Shown here piece after piece: positions 23,316-32,605 of a stretch of 64,000 nucleotides of DNA; the first letter of the stretch is position 1, and each line of letters begins with the position of its first letter. The stretch is taken from positions 2,108,001 to 2,172,000 of the forward strand of contig NZ_CP108095.1 in NCBI RefSeq assembly GCF_036194065.1, written 5' to 3'. This DNA is from Streptomyces sp. NBC_00239 (GTDB lineage: Bacteria; Actinomycetota; Actinomycetes; Streptomycetales; Streptomycetaceae). The notes beneath the pieces were generated by a model. That model searched no databases and had not been told where the DNA came from. It saw only the letters and a list, made by a program, of their open reading frames with translations. The translations under genes were made by a program, and so were the position numbers.

Positions 23316-25546
23316 CAGGGCGCCCCCACATAGACGTCAGTCCACGTCGCGGCTACCTGCATAACACTGAGCCAATCCAGGTGCTCCGCGGCCACGTCCG
23401 ACCAAGTCCGGTCCGCGCTGCCGGCGGTGCCGCCGATGGGGCGGTCTACCTCTGTCAGCGCGAGCGACCACCTACGGTCGGCGTAGTCGGCGATCCGGGC
23501 GAGCCGCTCTTCCGTGACGTCGCCCACCTGGACGTACACGTCGCGCTCGCCCCACGTGCGGGGCCACTGGACAAGCAGAGTCGCTCCGGTGTCCAGCAGC
23601 CACCACATAGCGTCGATTTCCTGCTGAGTCTCAGTGACGAGGGTCATCGAGCCGGTACGCGAGACGCGGACGTCGGTGATGACGACCGGGCGCGATCTTC
23701 CGCGGACGGGGTGCACCCCTTGCCGCGCGGAACGCTGCCAGGAGGGGAGACCCTCGACGACAGCGCGCGTCTGCCTCGCGGGCAAGCCTGGGTCCTTCAG
23801 GACGATCTCCGTGTCCGCTACGTCGGTCAGCGTCAGTGGGTCGGAGGTGGCGGCCGTGTACGCGGAACCAGTGAAGAGCTTCAGGTAATAGCGGACCGCG
23901 ATGCCTAGCGGCGCCTCGTAGTCCTCCGCCACGCCGACGTCGCCCGTGATCGGCACTGCCGTCAGGTCGCCGTCGGAGCCGCGGACGGGGACGAGCGTGC
24001 CGGACGGATCCATGCGCCAGAGTCCCCAGTGCGTGTGACTTCCGGTCGTCAGGCCGCGGAGGGTGAGCCGAGCACCGTAGGCGCCAGGTATCTCCTCCGC
24101 CAGGACGCCCATACCGCCGGGCGCTACCTCCACGCGGTCGACGTAGAACAGGGTGTCGGCGTCAGGGTTGACGAAACGAATCCCGATGATCGCCGTGTCC
24201 GCGTCGGACGGCGCAACGGCGCTACCCGTCGGGGCATACCAGCCGGCGGAAGCACCCATCGACCAGCGCACGGACGTCGTCGAGATCGTCGAGCCGTCCG
24301 GGCGACGCCAAGTGAACTGGAGATCCACGAGGACCGGCGCGCCCTCGTCGGCGTGGTAGATCATCGGCGACAGGTGGTAGGCCTGTCGGCCGACGACGGA
24401 GATCGGCTGGGAGTTCAGGGCGACGGTTGCGTCTCCGCCTCCGTCCGCCGTCACGCGCAGGGAAGCGACGCCCTCGAAGGCTCGCGTTGTCGATCGGGCC
24501 CTGGAACAGTTCGCGACCGGCGTCCACTCCAGGGACGTGACCTCAAAGGAAGCGGGCGAGTAGCCGATCAAGTTCCCCGCCGGAGACGGGGCGCGTCGGA
24601 GTGTGATCTGATCGAACGTCCACACCTGGTTTGTAGCCGTCGCCACGGCCTCCAGGACCACGCGGGCGTGGGTGGCCTCCGGGGGTGCCGTCGCAATGAC
24701 GGCGCAGCGCGTCCATGTGCTTGGACTCAGGCCGGTCCACGGGCGGGAACTTGTCGAGAGGAGCGCGCCGGCCGCATTCTGCCACCGGATCTGAACGCGT
24801 AGCTCCGACGCCCCCGCCGGCAGATAGGCCCACACGTCGGCGACGTACTCAACTCCGACGGACATCGGTACCGGCGTGACCGTCTGGCAGCGCGCCACGT
24901 CGATGGCCGTTGCCGTGAGCTGAAGGGAGTACCAGCCCTCATACGACGTCGTGCTCGTCCGCCCGACACTCCCGTTCCAAACAGGCTGCCAACCGGACGC
25001 ATCCACCTCGGACCCCTGCACCGCGTACGAGAGCAGGTTCCCCGGGATCTGTGCCACGGGCCCGAGTGCAATGGCGTCGATGGACACCGATGAGCCGGCC
25101 GCCATACCTGTGACGGTGACAGTCACCTTCGCCGCGATGGCGTCAGGCTCCCCGTCAATGGCCTTAGCGATCACAATCGGCGGAGGCGTCGTCCACCCCG
25201 TCGACGGGAGCGTCAGGGGCGCGCTCGTCGACGTGCCGATGATGATGTCCGTGGGCGGGAAGCTCCGCGACCACACGATAGACACGGTGACCTGACGCCC
25301 GGACGCGGACGAGGCGTTCGCAGCGTAGGCATACGCCGTGTAGATCACGCCCGGAGTCACCGGGACGTACGAACGGGTCGTTGCCGACACGGTTCCTGCG
25401 GCCGTCGCCGTCAGTTGGAGGCTGCCCTCCCCGTTGTATGCGCGCGCCGTCGTGCGGATGATGCTTGTGTTTGCCCCCGCCACCCATCCGTCCGCGTCGG
25501 AGATGCCCGACACGGACGCGGGCAGAAGGTTGGTCTCTACGCTCAT
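23315..25546 (-). CDS. Large minor tail protein with repeated carbohydrate-binding-like modules, 743 aa
   Basis: A 743-residue protein. Three tandem modules of about 155 residues (roughly 5-165, 170-325 and 330-485) share the pattern starting N-L-L or N-L-I, a Ser/Thr-Arg-Arg turn, GxxSLxxTA strands and ending in a ValDxI/ALG strand, as in CBM-type jelly rolls. The C-terminal 250 residues include a domain (PVVITDVRVSRTGSMTLVTE) similar to distal tail proteins. It should sit at the tail tip and touch cell-wall sugars. Confidence 0.7.
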   Translation of the reverse strand: MSVETNLLPASVSGISDADGWVAGANTSIIRTTARAYNGEGSLQLTATAAGTVSATTRSYVPVTPGVIYTAYAYAANASSASGRQVTVSIVWSRSFPPTDIIIGTSTSAPLTLPSTGWTTPPPIVIAKAIDGEPDAIAAKVTVTVTGMAAGSSVSIDAIALGPVAQIPGNLLSYAVQGSEVDASGWQPVWNGSVGRTSTTSYEGWYSLQLTATAIDVARCQTVTPVPMSVGVEYVADVWAYLPAGASELRVQIRWQNAAGALLSTSSRPWTGLSPSTWTRCAVIATAPPEATHARVVLEAVATATNQVWTFDQITLRRAPSPAGNLIGYSPASFEVTSLEWTPVANCSRARSTTRAFEGVASLRVTADGGGDATVALNSQPISVVGRQAYHLSPMIYHADEGAPVLVDLQFTWRRPDGSTISTTSVRWSMGASAGWYAPTGSAVAPSDADTAIIGIRFVNPDADTLFYVDRVEVAPGGMGVLAEEIPGAYGARLTLRGLTTGSHTHWGLWRMDPSGTLVPVRGSDGDLTAVPITGDVGVAEDYEAPLGIAVRYYLKLFTGSAYTAATSDPLTLTDVADTEIVLKDPGLPARQTRAVVEGLPSWQRSARQGVHPVRGRSRPVVITDVRVSRTGSMTLVTETQQEIDAMWWLLDTGATLLVQWPRTWGERDVYVQVGDVTEERLARIADYADRRWSLALTEVDRPIGGTAGSADRTWSDVAAEHLDWLSVMQVAATWTDVYVGAP

Positions 25547-25683
25547 TCGCCCCTCACCATCGGCTCACCCCGCGCGGGGCGGGCGTACGGGTTGGCCGGG
25601 GCGTCCACGGCCGGCGCATCGTAGACAGGGACGTCGTCCCTCTCCGTCTGCGCCGGATCCGTGGTCGTCTCGGTCTGCGTCAC
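25543..25683 (-). CDS. Small linker ORF between tape measure and tail-tip gene, 46 aa
   Basis: A 46-residue Thr/Pro/Asp-rich, probably unfolded peptide (VTQTETTTDPAQTERDDVPV). It overlaps the tape-measure stop by four bases (GTGA) and the next start by four (ATGA), so it is coupled on both sides. Not recognised. Confidence 0.6.
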   Translation of the reverse strand: MTQTETTTDPAQTERDDVPVYDAPAVDAPANPYARPARGEPMVRGE

Positions 25684-28600
25684 GTCCACACTCCTGTGTC
25701 GATAGCTGCTGCCGTGGCTGCGTCGTAGGCGTCCACCTCGGTCCGCACGATGTCGGTAATTTCTCGGTCGCCGACGAATACGCGCACGTCAGCGTGCACC
25801 TGTGCTCCGCCCGTCGCTGGCGTCATCCTGCGCAGGCTCGCAGCCTGGCGCACCATGGCCTGCGAGTCTGTTGAGCTGTAGACCTGCGCCGGGGAGAGGA
25901 AGCGGACCAGCTCCGGCCCGTGCTCGCCCACCCACGCCGTCTCGCCGATGCCGGGGAAGCCCCCGTTGCCGTAGCCGCCGGGGCGGTCGTAGGCAGCAGG
26001 GAGGGATCCGTAGCGCGAGAGGGCGTACCGCATCGAGGCGTAGATGTTCGCCAAGGGATTCGTCGAGACGCCGTACAACTTCGGCCCGACGTTCCGGTAT
26101 GCGCCCGCGTAGGCGTCGAAGGTTGGCTTAATGACCTGAAGGAGACCCACGCTCGGGGTGCCGTTCCGCCAGTTGATGTCAGTCCGGTTCACCGCAAGCG
26201 GGTCACCGCCCGATTCCTGGTGCATCCGTCGAAGCGTCGTGTCGACGAGCCCCGCCGGCTGGCCGACGAGGTTGAGGGCCTCCGCCACAGTGCCGCGCCA
26301 GCGCTGAACACCTCGTCCGCCGCTTCCGCGGGCTCCGCCGGCCGTCAGGTACTGCATCGGGTCGACGGGGCGGTTATTGACGCGCGCCTCCAGGTGGAGG
26401 TGCGGGCCTGTGGTGTTGCCCGTGTCGCCCACGCGCCCGATGACGTCGCCACGCGCAACCGACTTCCCCAGCGCCGTGCCGATGGACGACATGTGCGCGT
26501 ACAGGGACGAGAGACCGGAACCGTGGTTGATCATCACGTGGTTGCCGTACGGGCCTCCGCCCGTCGCCATAGTCACGCGACCAGCAGCCACGGCACGGAT
26601 CAGGGTGCCGATCGCGGCGGGGAAGTCCAGACCGGTGTGATGGCCGGACGCCCACATGGATCCTGCGACACCGAATTTGGTGCCGTACTTCGCGTTGACG
26701 GGCTGACCCCAAATTCCGCCCGCTCCGCCCCCGCTGAAGTCGAACCATTCCATGACCTTGCGCTTCAGCCCGACGATCATGCGCGCCGGTATGTCCGCCA
26801 TGGACGTAGCCCACGGGTTCCTACCGAGGGAGGAGACTTGGTTCTTCACGCCCGACGCAAGCTCGTCGAAGATCTTGCCGGGGTTCGTCAGGGCATCCCA
26901 TCCGCCCTTCAGAACGTCGCCGATGGATGATCCTGCACCCTTCAGCCATCCGACGATGCCGCCGTCCGCGTATGCAGGCATGCCGCCCGCTATTGCACGC
27001 TGGACGCCGGAGATTCCGCCAGTACGGGCAGCGGCGTTCCAAGAGTTGATCCTGTCGGCGCCAATCACACGCGTCCATTCCGGTCGCATGACGGCTTCAC
27101 CGCCACCGACCGCAATTACTCGGTCGTCGCGTCCCGGGGAGTAGCCGGACATGATGCCGCCGGTGTGGAAGCCCTTGAATTCGTCGAGCTTTCCAGCGCC
27201 GGTGATCTTCGCTACGGCATTCCACACAGGGACGACGCCGCCGTTGTATACCACCTTGGCTATGAATTCGACGGGACCCTTTGCGAGATCCTTCAGACCC
27301 GCCCAAGCCTTGCCGATGTGGTCCCGAACTCCGTCGAAAGCCTTCCCCATGAGTCCGAGGATCGTTTCGATCATGTCGAACTGCGGCTTCAGGGCTACTC
27401 GATACAGCCACCCTGCCAGGTCACCGATAGCGGTGAACGCCGGCTTGATGTATGTGTCGTAGACGCTCTTGGCGACCTTTCCGACGATCTCGAATTTCGC
27501 CTGGATATCGCGAAAGACTGGCTGGAGATGCTTCTCCCACAGCCACACTGCGATGTCCGCGAAGAACCGGAACGTCGGCCTGATTGCCGCCTCCCATAGC
27601 CACATGGCCGTGGCTCCGAGGGTCTTGAGTAGCAGGTAGATCGGTGTGAGCACCGCGACGGCCAAGATCTGGAAGAGCATCTTCGCCGCCTCCCAGATGA
27701 ACCGGAAGGAAGGACCAAGCGCGTTCTGCCAGACCCACACTGCGATATCGCCGACCCGCTTCAGGAGCCACCAAATTCCGGTGAAAGTGGGCTTCAGGGC
27801 GCCGTTCCACAGGGCCAACGTTGTGGCCTTGATGAACGCCCACGACGCGTCGACAAGGTCCCGGAACCAGTCGACATTTTTGTACGCCCAGATGATGCCG
27901 GCAGCGAAGAGCGCAACCGCAATGACGATCGCGGCTATCAGCGGAACAATCCCCGTCGCCGCTAGCGCGGCCGCCCATCCTGCCGTCACCAGCGTTGCGC
28001 CGGCTACGGCTACGGAATAGATGAACATGGCCGCCTCGAAGGCCACCATGCCGAGCGCTATTGCCTTTTGTGCGAAATAGAGACCCCAGAGAACCTGAAT
28101 TACGCCGGGTGCGTTCGTCGCGAGCCACGAAAGGCCGTTGATTAGTGGCGTCATGACGGCGAACATGGTCACTGACAGCGGCGCCAGAGCTTTAGCGACG
28201 TCGAGTGCAGCCCGCAGCAGGTCACCGATAAACGCCGCAAGTCCTGGGCTCGTCTCCTTCACGTAGGCGAGAAAGCGCTCAAAATCCGGGCTTCCTCGAA
28301 GGCTCGTCCCCCACTTAGCAAAGCGTGCTGTGATTCGGTCGGACGCAGCTGCAATGCCGTCCATGTGCGGAAGGAATGCGTCGACGATGCCGGCCGCGCC
28401 CTTCAGGACGTTGCCGATCGCCACGCCGAGCCCGACGATCGCCGTCTCGGCCTCGTCCTTGATCCCCTGCTTGAAGCGGGTCCAGAAGGGGTTCTTGAGC
28501 TGCGTTGACGCCTTGTCCATCAGGGTGTCAATGCCCCTGGCAGCCGCCAGGACGAGCGGCGTCAGACCGGGGAGGGCCGCCTTCGCACCGTTTACGCCGC

Positions 28601-30368
28601 GTGTGAAGAGCGGCAGGACGGCAGGCTGCAAGTCCTTATGCCACGCCTTGAACGCGGCCGACAGGCCAGACGGCCCCGCGATGGCGTCGAAGAGCTTTCG
28701 GCCCTCCGGCGTCAGCTTCGCAAGTGCCTTGCGGTACTCGTCCGACTTCGTGATGGCCTGCGTGGTCGTGTCGATGCCCGAGAGGCGAGCCGACTCCACG
28801 CCACGTTCCGCGGCCTCCACGGACTCCGCAGCCTGCACAGACGCGTTCGCCGCGTTCTCCACGGCGTCCGCTACGCGACGCTGGGCGTCGGCAACCGTCT
28901 GGGCGGCTTCGACCTGCGCACGGGCAGCCGCCGTCTGCGCGTCAGCGACGGCCTTCGTCTCGTCGATCACGGCCTGTTGGGCGTCCCGAAGCCGCTCCTG
29001 TGCAGTCTTGACGCGCTCCGACCCGTCGACGCCTTCCTTCGCTGCCTTGTCCCGCTCCTTGCGGAGTTCGGCAAGGTCGCGCTTCTGCTGACGTGCCTGT
29101 TCAACTGCCTCGTCGTAGGCAAGCTGCGCTTCCGCCCGCTGGAGGTCCGTGGCCGTCGGGTCCTTCATGACCCGGGCCAGCTCCTCGCGGGCGCGCTGGA
29201 CGCGGAGGACGGCGCCACGCTCGGTGAGCGCACCTTCGACGACCTGATCATTCAAGTCTCGGAGCTGCTGGGCGGCAGCCTCCCGGGCCTGCGTCAGGTC
29301 TTCCTCTGCCCGCTGCGCGTTGCGCTTGGCGTCGACGAGGGAGCGCTCTGCGCGGGCTACGTTCTCTGCCGCCTGGCGGCGCTGGTCGGCAGCACGCTGG
29401 GATGCCTGCGCGAGCGCACGTTCGGCGTCCTCCACGGCGCGGTTGGCCTGCGCAATAGTGCGGGCGGCGTTGCGGTGAGCGGCGGCGAGAGTGTCCTGTG
29501 CGCCGGCCATCTGGAGTGCTCGTTGCGCCGCCTGGACAGCGACGGCAGCGCCATTCGTGCTCGCCTTCGACGCGTCCTCGTCGGCTGCGCGCTTCGCCTG
29601 GAGCGCTTCCGTGATGCCCTTGATCGCAGGAACCGCAACGAGCGCCAGGGCGCCGAGACCGGCCGCACCTGCCGTCGCCATGGCGGCGATACCGCCGAGA
29701 CCAGCAAGCAGCGCAGGAGCAGCAGGAAGAGCCGCCAGCACGGCGACTTGAGCCGTCAGGTGGAGAAGCGCCGAGCTTGCAGCCGCCGTATCGACGTCCA
29801 CCTTGACCCGCGGATCTGCGGCGTCTACGGCTGCAATCTCCGCCCGGATCTCCGCCAGAGCCGCGCGGGCCGTCGCGGTGTCCGCCCGCACGGCCACGTT
29901 CGGGTGCGTGGCGCCCAGCCGGCGAAGCTGCTCCTCCAGCCGAGTAACCTCAGCTACAGCCGCCTCCGCCGAGACGTCGATGCCGATGCGTCGGCTGCTC
30001 AGCGTCTCCAGGCGGGCGCGGATGCGCGCGAGCTGCGCGTCGACGCCCGTGTCGGAGAGACGGACGTCGAGGCGGGGCATCGAGCGGTAGGCGATTTCGA
30101 GCTTCCGCCGCAGCGATCGTGCGAATGCACCGCCGGCGTCGTCACCCGCAGATCCTGCGCTTCGGGTTGCAGCTCGTCCTCCCGACGTTACCGCCGACGG
30201 AATCGCAATGGCGATATGACGGGCCATCTCCCGGCCCATGCGCTCGCCGGCCTCCCGGCCCACCCTGTCAGCGATAGGCAGGACTTGCGCCTTCAGACGG
30301 CTGTGGAAATTGGGGACAATGGGCACGACATCGACGGCTGCACCGCCTACGACATCCAGGTCCGGCAT
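25680..30368 (-). CDS. Tape measure protein with M23 peptidase and lytic transglycosylase domains
   Basis: A 1562-residue protein that sets tail length. A long Ala/Arg/Glu-rich coiled-coil region (about 90-570) is preceded by a hydrophobic segment near 205-245 and followed by strongly hydrophobic stretches near 770-860. Toward the C-terminus is an M23 endopeptidase (HHTGLD near 1240-1245, GPHLHLEA near 1318-1325, both zinc motifs intact) and then a lytic transglycosylase-like domain (RRMHQESGG with catalytic Glu near 1383, then VGLLQVIKPT). These would open peptidoglycan during DNA injection. It follows the tail chaperones, as in all long-tailed phages. Confidence 0.9.
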   Translation of the reverse strand: MPDLDVVGGAAVDVVPIVPNFHSRLKAQVLPIADRVGREAGERMGREMARHIAIAIPSAVTSGGRAATRSAGSAGDDAGGAFARSLRRKLEIAYRSMPRLDVRLSDTGVDAQLARIRARLETLSSRRIGIDVSAEAAVAEVTRLEEQLRRLGATHPNVAVRADTATARAALAEIRAEIAAVDAADPRVKVDVDTAAASSALLHLTAQVAVLAALPAAPALLAGLGGIAAMATAGAAGLGALALVAVPAIKGITEALQAKRAADEDASKASTNGAAVAVQAAQRALQMAGAQDTLAAAHRNAARTIAQANRAVEDAERALAQASQRAADQRRQAAENVARAERSLVDAKRNAQRAEEDLTQAREAAAQQLRDLNDQVVEGALTERGAVLRVQRAREELARVMKDPTATDLQRAEAQLAYDEAVEQARQQKRDLAELRKERDKAAKEGVDGSERVKTAQERLRDAQQAVIDETKAVADAQTAAARAQVEAAQTVADAQRRVADAVENAANASVQAAESVEAAERGVESARLSGIDTTTQAITKSDEYRKALAKLTPEGRKLFDAIAGPSGLSAAFKAWHKDLQPAVLPLFTRGVNGAKAALPGLTPLVLAAARGIDTLMDKASTQLKNPFWTRFKQGIKDEAETAIVGLGVAIGNVLKGAAGIVDAFLPHMDGIAAASDRITARFAKWGTSLRGSPDFERFLAYVKETSPGLAAFIGDLLRAALDVAKALAPLSVTMFAVMTPLINGLSWLATNAPGVIQVLWGLYFAQKAIALGMVAFEAAMFIYSVAVAGATLVTAGWAAALAATGIVPLIAAIVIAVALFAAGIIWAYKNVDWFRDLVDASWAFIKATTLALWNGALKPTFTGIWWLLKRVGDIAVWVWQNALGPSFRFIWEAAKMLFQILAVAVLTPIYLLLKTLGATAMWLWEAAIRPTFRFFADIAVWLWEKHLQPVFRDIQAKFEIVGKVAKSVYDTYIKPAFTAIGDLAGWLYRVALKPQFDMIETILGLMGKAFDGVRDHIGKAWAGLKDLAKGPVEFIAKVVYNGGVVPVWNAVAKITGAGKLDEFKGFHTGGIMSGYSPGRDDRVIAVGGGEAVMRPEWTRVIGADRINSWNAAARTGGISGVQRAIAGGMPAYADGGIVGWLKGAGSSIGDVLKGGWDALTNPGKIFDELASGVKNQVSSLGRNPWATSMADIPARMIVGLKRKVMEWFDFSGGGAGGIWGQPVNAKYGTKFGVAGSMWASGHHTGLDFPAAIGTLIRAVAAGRVTMATGGGPYGNHVMINHGSGLSSLYAHMSSIGTALGKSVARGDVIGRVGDTGNTTGPHLHLEARVNNRPVDPMQYLTAGGARGSGGRGVQRWRGTVAEALNLVGQPAGLVDTTLRRMHQESGGDPLAVNRTDINWRNGTPSVGLLQVIKPTFDAYAGAYRNVGPKLYGVSTNPLANIYASMRYALSRYGSLPAAYDRPGGYGNGGFPGIGETAWVGEHGPELVRFLSPAQVYSSTDSQAMVRQAASLRRMTPATGGAQVHADVRVFVGDREITDIVRTEVDAYDAATAAAIDTGVWT

Positions 30369-30823
30369 TATGCCTCCGTCGGCTGGTCTCTCAGCCGCGG
30401 GTCAAGTACGCGGCGCATTTCATCCGTCATCCGCGGCGCCTGGCGCGCGGACTTCGGTGGGACGCCGGGTCTCGGCATGGGGGAAAACTCGGGCGGCTTC
30501 CCCCCGGCCGCTGAGATGGCGACGAGTCGACTCATTACCAGCTCGTCGCGAATCGCGGCGAGAAGCATTTCCAGCGTGCTCCATTGCCCGAGGTCCGGGC
30601 GTGCAGCTTGCGACGCCTCAGCAAGCTCGCCAGGATCGACTGAATTGCGGATGGCCGTCTTTGTCGCAGACTCCGGAGGGAGGTGCTCAATCCATATCCG
30701 GAGGGTGCGGATTGACGTCGTCCCACGGTAGACGTCGAGCACTCGCGCGCCGGGGTAGTACCGCGGGATATCCGCCTCTAGCGCCTCCGCGTGCTCTTCG
30801 AGGATCGCGAGGGTCGCGAAGAC
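30368..30823 (-). CDS. Tail assembly chaperone, frameshift extension (T part of GT)
   Basis: The downstream half of the tail chaperone, 151 residues, read after a -1 shift at GGGAAAG. The continuation (VFATLAILEEHAEALEADIP, then YYPGARVLDVYRGTTS) is coding-like right from the slip and has no start codon of its own with a good ribosome site before base 30742. The product is a G-T fusion of about 254 residues that, as in lambda, binds the tape measure and recruits tail tube protein. It is absent from the virion in the known cases. Confidence 0.85.
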   Translation of the reverse strand, partial: VFATLAILEEHAEALEADIPRYYPGARVLDVYRGTTSIRTLRIWIEHLPPESATKTAIRNSVDPGELAEASQAARPDLGQWSTLEMLLAAIRDELVMSRLVAISAAGGKPPEFSPMPRPGVPPKSARQAPRMTDEMRRVLDPRLRDQPTEA

Positions 30824-31131
30824 TTTCCCGGAGCCTCCCCGGCGGCCTCCATTGCGGCGGTGGTGAACTCGTTGATCTCCTCAAAGGTGGCGTCGATCTC
30901 AATGAACGTCGCCACGTCCTCCGGGTGGAGGGCCCCGCCCTTACGCGTACCGTCCTTGTCGAGGGGGCCAGCCGCCCAACCGTCATAGTCGCCTTCGCGC
31001 AGTGCTCGAAGGTAGGACGGACGCCACAGGGTAACGGGCTTGATCCGCAGCTCAGAGCCACAGAGGTCGGCAGCGCCGTACACCTCCGTCGCCTCGTTCT
31101 CCTGAGCCTCAGCGGGGGTGGTAGCAGACAT
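30778..31131 (-). CDS. Tail assembly chaperone (G protein)
   Basis: A 117-residue protein (MSATTPAEAQENEATEVYGA at the N-terminus) located between tail tube and tape-measure genes, where the lambda G equivalent always lies. About 14 residues from its end is the slippery heptamer that feeds ribosomes into the T frame. The last residues (SSRPSRSSKSTRRR) are made only by ribosomes that do not shift. Confidence 0.85.
   Translation of the reverse strand: MSATTPAEAQENEATEVYGAADLCGSELRIKPVTLWRPSYLRALREGDYDGWAAGPLDKDGTRKGGALHPEDVATFIEIDATFEEINEFTTAAMEAAGEAPGKSSRPSRSSKSTRRR
30823..30829 (-). promoter_or_regulatory. Programmed -1 ribosomal frameshift site GGGAAAG
   Basis: Minus strand G-GGA-AAG in the zero frame of the G gene, an exact X-XXY-YYZ heptamer and the same as the lambda G/T site. 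Translation continues in the -1 frame for 151 codons. Confidence 0.85.
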
Positions 31132-31190
31132 GCGCGGGTCTCCTAAGTCGTTGTGGTTGCGCGGGTCTTGTGGAGCTGAATTGCGGAGCT

Positions 31191-31226
31191 AGCGGGACCC
31201 GGACCCGCGCAGATACGGGCCCCGCT
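31191..31226 (-). terminator. Hairpin after the tail tube gene
   Basis: Eleven-base arms (AGCGGGACCCG with CGGGCCCCGCT) with one mismatch, 14 bases past the stop of the tail tube gene. Likely lowers expression of chaperones and tape measure relative to the tube. Confidence 0.6.
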
Positions 31227-31239
31227 GGAATAGGTCGGA

Positions 31240-31824
31240 TTACTCCGGGAAGAACGCGGAAACGTCGACGCCGCCGTACTTGATCGACTTCTTGACAGCC
31301 GCCGCCGAACCGTTCTTGAAGAACTTAAAGGTCATCTGGACCGGTACAACGTCAGTGGTCTGCGACTGCTCGTCACCCCGCTCCGACACCTTTCCATTCG
31401 GCATGTAGTACCGAAGTCGCTTGGTGCCGTCCATCGAGTCGAAAATAAACGCGTAGCGCAGGTCGTTCGGCTTGTCAGGAAGGTCATACGTCGCCACGTC
31501 GGTAGTCGGCTCCAGCGATGCAATCGGTACGTTGTCGTACAGGGATCGCACAGCGGGATTCAGCATCTCCAGGAAAGTGACCTGCGTCGTCTTATTCGAC
31601 TTGACCAGGAGCGTGCGAATCGGGTCCAGGCTGCCAGCCGCCTCTACGTCCTTCTGCTCTTCCTCCAGCTTGAAAAGGCCGCCTTCGGTTGTCACCCAAC
31701 CCAAGTTCGTCCAGCCTGTAGCCGGGTCAGCAAAAGCCGCTGGGGCGGCCGTACCCCGAGCTGCGTAATACACGATGTAGTCGGTTCCGCCGAAAGTCAG
31801 ATCGGCATTGCGGGTATCCGCCAT
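31240..31824 (-). CDS. Major tail tube protein
   Basis: A 194-residue protein that would polymerise into the tail tube. The position between tail terminator and chaperones, the length, the beta-rich sequence (ADLTFGGTDYIVYYA; TTQVTFLEMLNPAVRSLYDN) and the flanking terminators all fit. ATG 31824 has GGAGGG; the longer in-frame start reads through the upstream hairpin and is rejected. Confidence 0.8.
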   Translation of the reverse strand: MADTRNADLTFGGTDYIVYYAARGTAAPAAFADPATGWTNLGWVTTEGGLFKLEEEQKDVEAAGSLDPIRTLLVKSNKTTQVTFLEMLNPAVRSLYDNVPIASLEPTTDVATYDLPDKPNDLRYAFIFDSMDGTKRLRYYMPNGKVSERGDEQSQTTDVVPVQMTFKFFKNGSAAAVKKSIKYGGVDVSAFFPE

Positions 31825-31846
31825 CAGCCCTCCAGGGCATGCGAAA

Positions 31847-31874
31847 GACCCGAATGCCGTCGGCAATCCGGGTC
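31847..31874 (-). terminator. Hairpin before the tail tube gene
   Basis: GACCCG/CGGGTC outer stem and TGCCG/CGGCA inner stem, 14 bases past the tail-terminator stop and upstream of the tube ribosome site. Together with the hairpin at 31191 it isolates the tube gene. Confidence 0.6.
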
Positions 31875-31887
31875 GAAATGTTAGGGG

Positions 31888-32253
31888 TTAGGCGTTCCGG
31901 AGGCTCACGGAATACGTGGCGCCGCGACGGTGAACGGCCGGGTTCGCCCACGGCCGGCGGGACGGGCCGGACGGACACGTCACGCCGCGGATGACGGCGC
32001 CGGGTACCACGCCGGTCAGGAAGAGCAGCGCGTCACGGACGTCGGCGGACAGCTCCCGCACCTCGTCGGCGGAGGCCGCGAAGACGTCAACCTCTACCCG
32101 CGGGTTGCGGCCGAATCTGCCGTCCTCCCCGCCTGTCCGCTGCACGCGGATAAAGGGGAGTCGTTGCTCCAGGTCCGCGGGAGTCTCTGCGCCGGCGGTA
32201 ACGTCGAGGGTGGCCTCCAGCCAAGGGGCAAGCACGGCTTCTACGTCAGGCAC
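31888..32253 (-). CDS. Tail terminator protein
   Basis: A 121-residue protein (DVEAVLAPWLEATLDVTAGA, LPFIRVQRTGG) at the conserved position directly before the tail tube gene. The segment from RVEVDVFAASADEVRELSAD onward has the alternating strand and helix seen in lambda gpU-like proteins. Start GTG 32253 with GGGGAGG. Confidence 0.65.
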   Translation of the reverse strand: MPDVEAVLAPWLEATLDVTAGAETPADLEQRLPFIRVQRTGGEDGRFGRNPRVEVDVFAASADEVRELSADVRDALLFLTGVVPGAVIRGVTCPSGPSRRPWANPAVHRRGATYSVSLRNA

Positions 32254-32605
32254 TGTGCCTCCCCTTCAGAGCCTCGATGGCCCGGCGCAGGGGGGCATAC
32301 TCCGGGACGCGGCCGTCGCCGAACTCAACACGCCACGCATGCGGAGCGCTGTTCATCACGCGGGCTCCAGCGCGCTGCCGAGGACGACCGCGGAACGGCA
32401 CGTTCTTGTAGATCGGCGTCACTGTGAAACTAGCCGTGTACATGCCGGGATGGCGGTCCTCCGTCGGATCACCGACAGGCGCCGTCGCCTCCGCCTCCGT
32501 CTTCAGCTTCTCCGCGGCTGCCAGACACGGAGCCTGGAGCCACGGGCGTGACAACATCGCGCCGATGCCGGAGTACCGGCCGGTGTAGCGAGATCGGTAT
32601 GCCAT
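32246..32605 (-). CDS. Head-tail connector, HK97 gp10-like, 119 aa
   Basis: A 119-residue protein with an early helix (LSRPWLQAPCLAAAEKLKTE) followed by basic strands (YKNVPFRGRPRQRAGARV), as in HK97 gp10-like neck proteins. It lies between head-stopper and tail-terminator genes. Function assigned from order and pattern. Confidence 0.6.
   Translation of the reverse strand: MAYRSRYTGRYSGIGAMLSRPWLQAPCLAAAEKLKTEAEATAPVGDPTEDRHPGMYTASFTVTPIYKNVPFRGRPRQRAGARVMNSAPHAWRVEFGDGRVPEYAPLRRAIEALKGRHSA

Noticed and set aside
30524..30538. Further GAGTCGACTC site
   Set aside because: Only the central ten bases match; the CTCCGT flanks are missing, so chance within coding sequence is likely.
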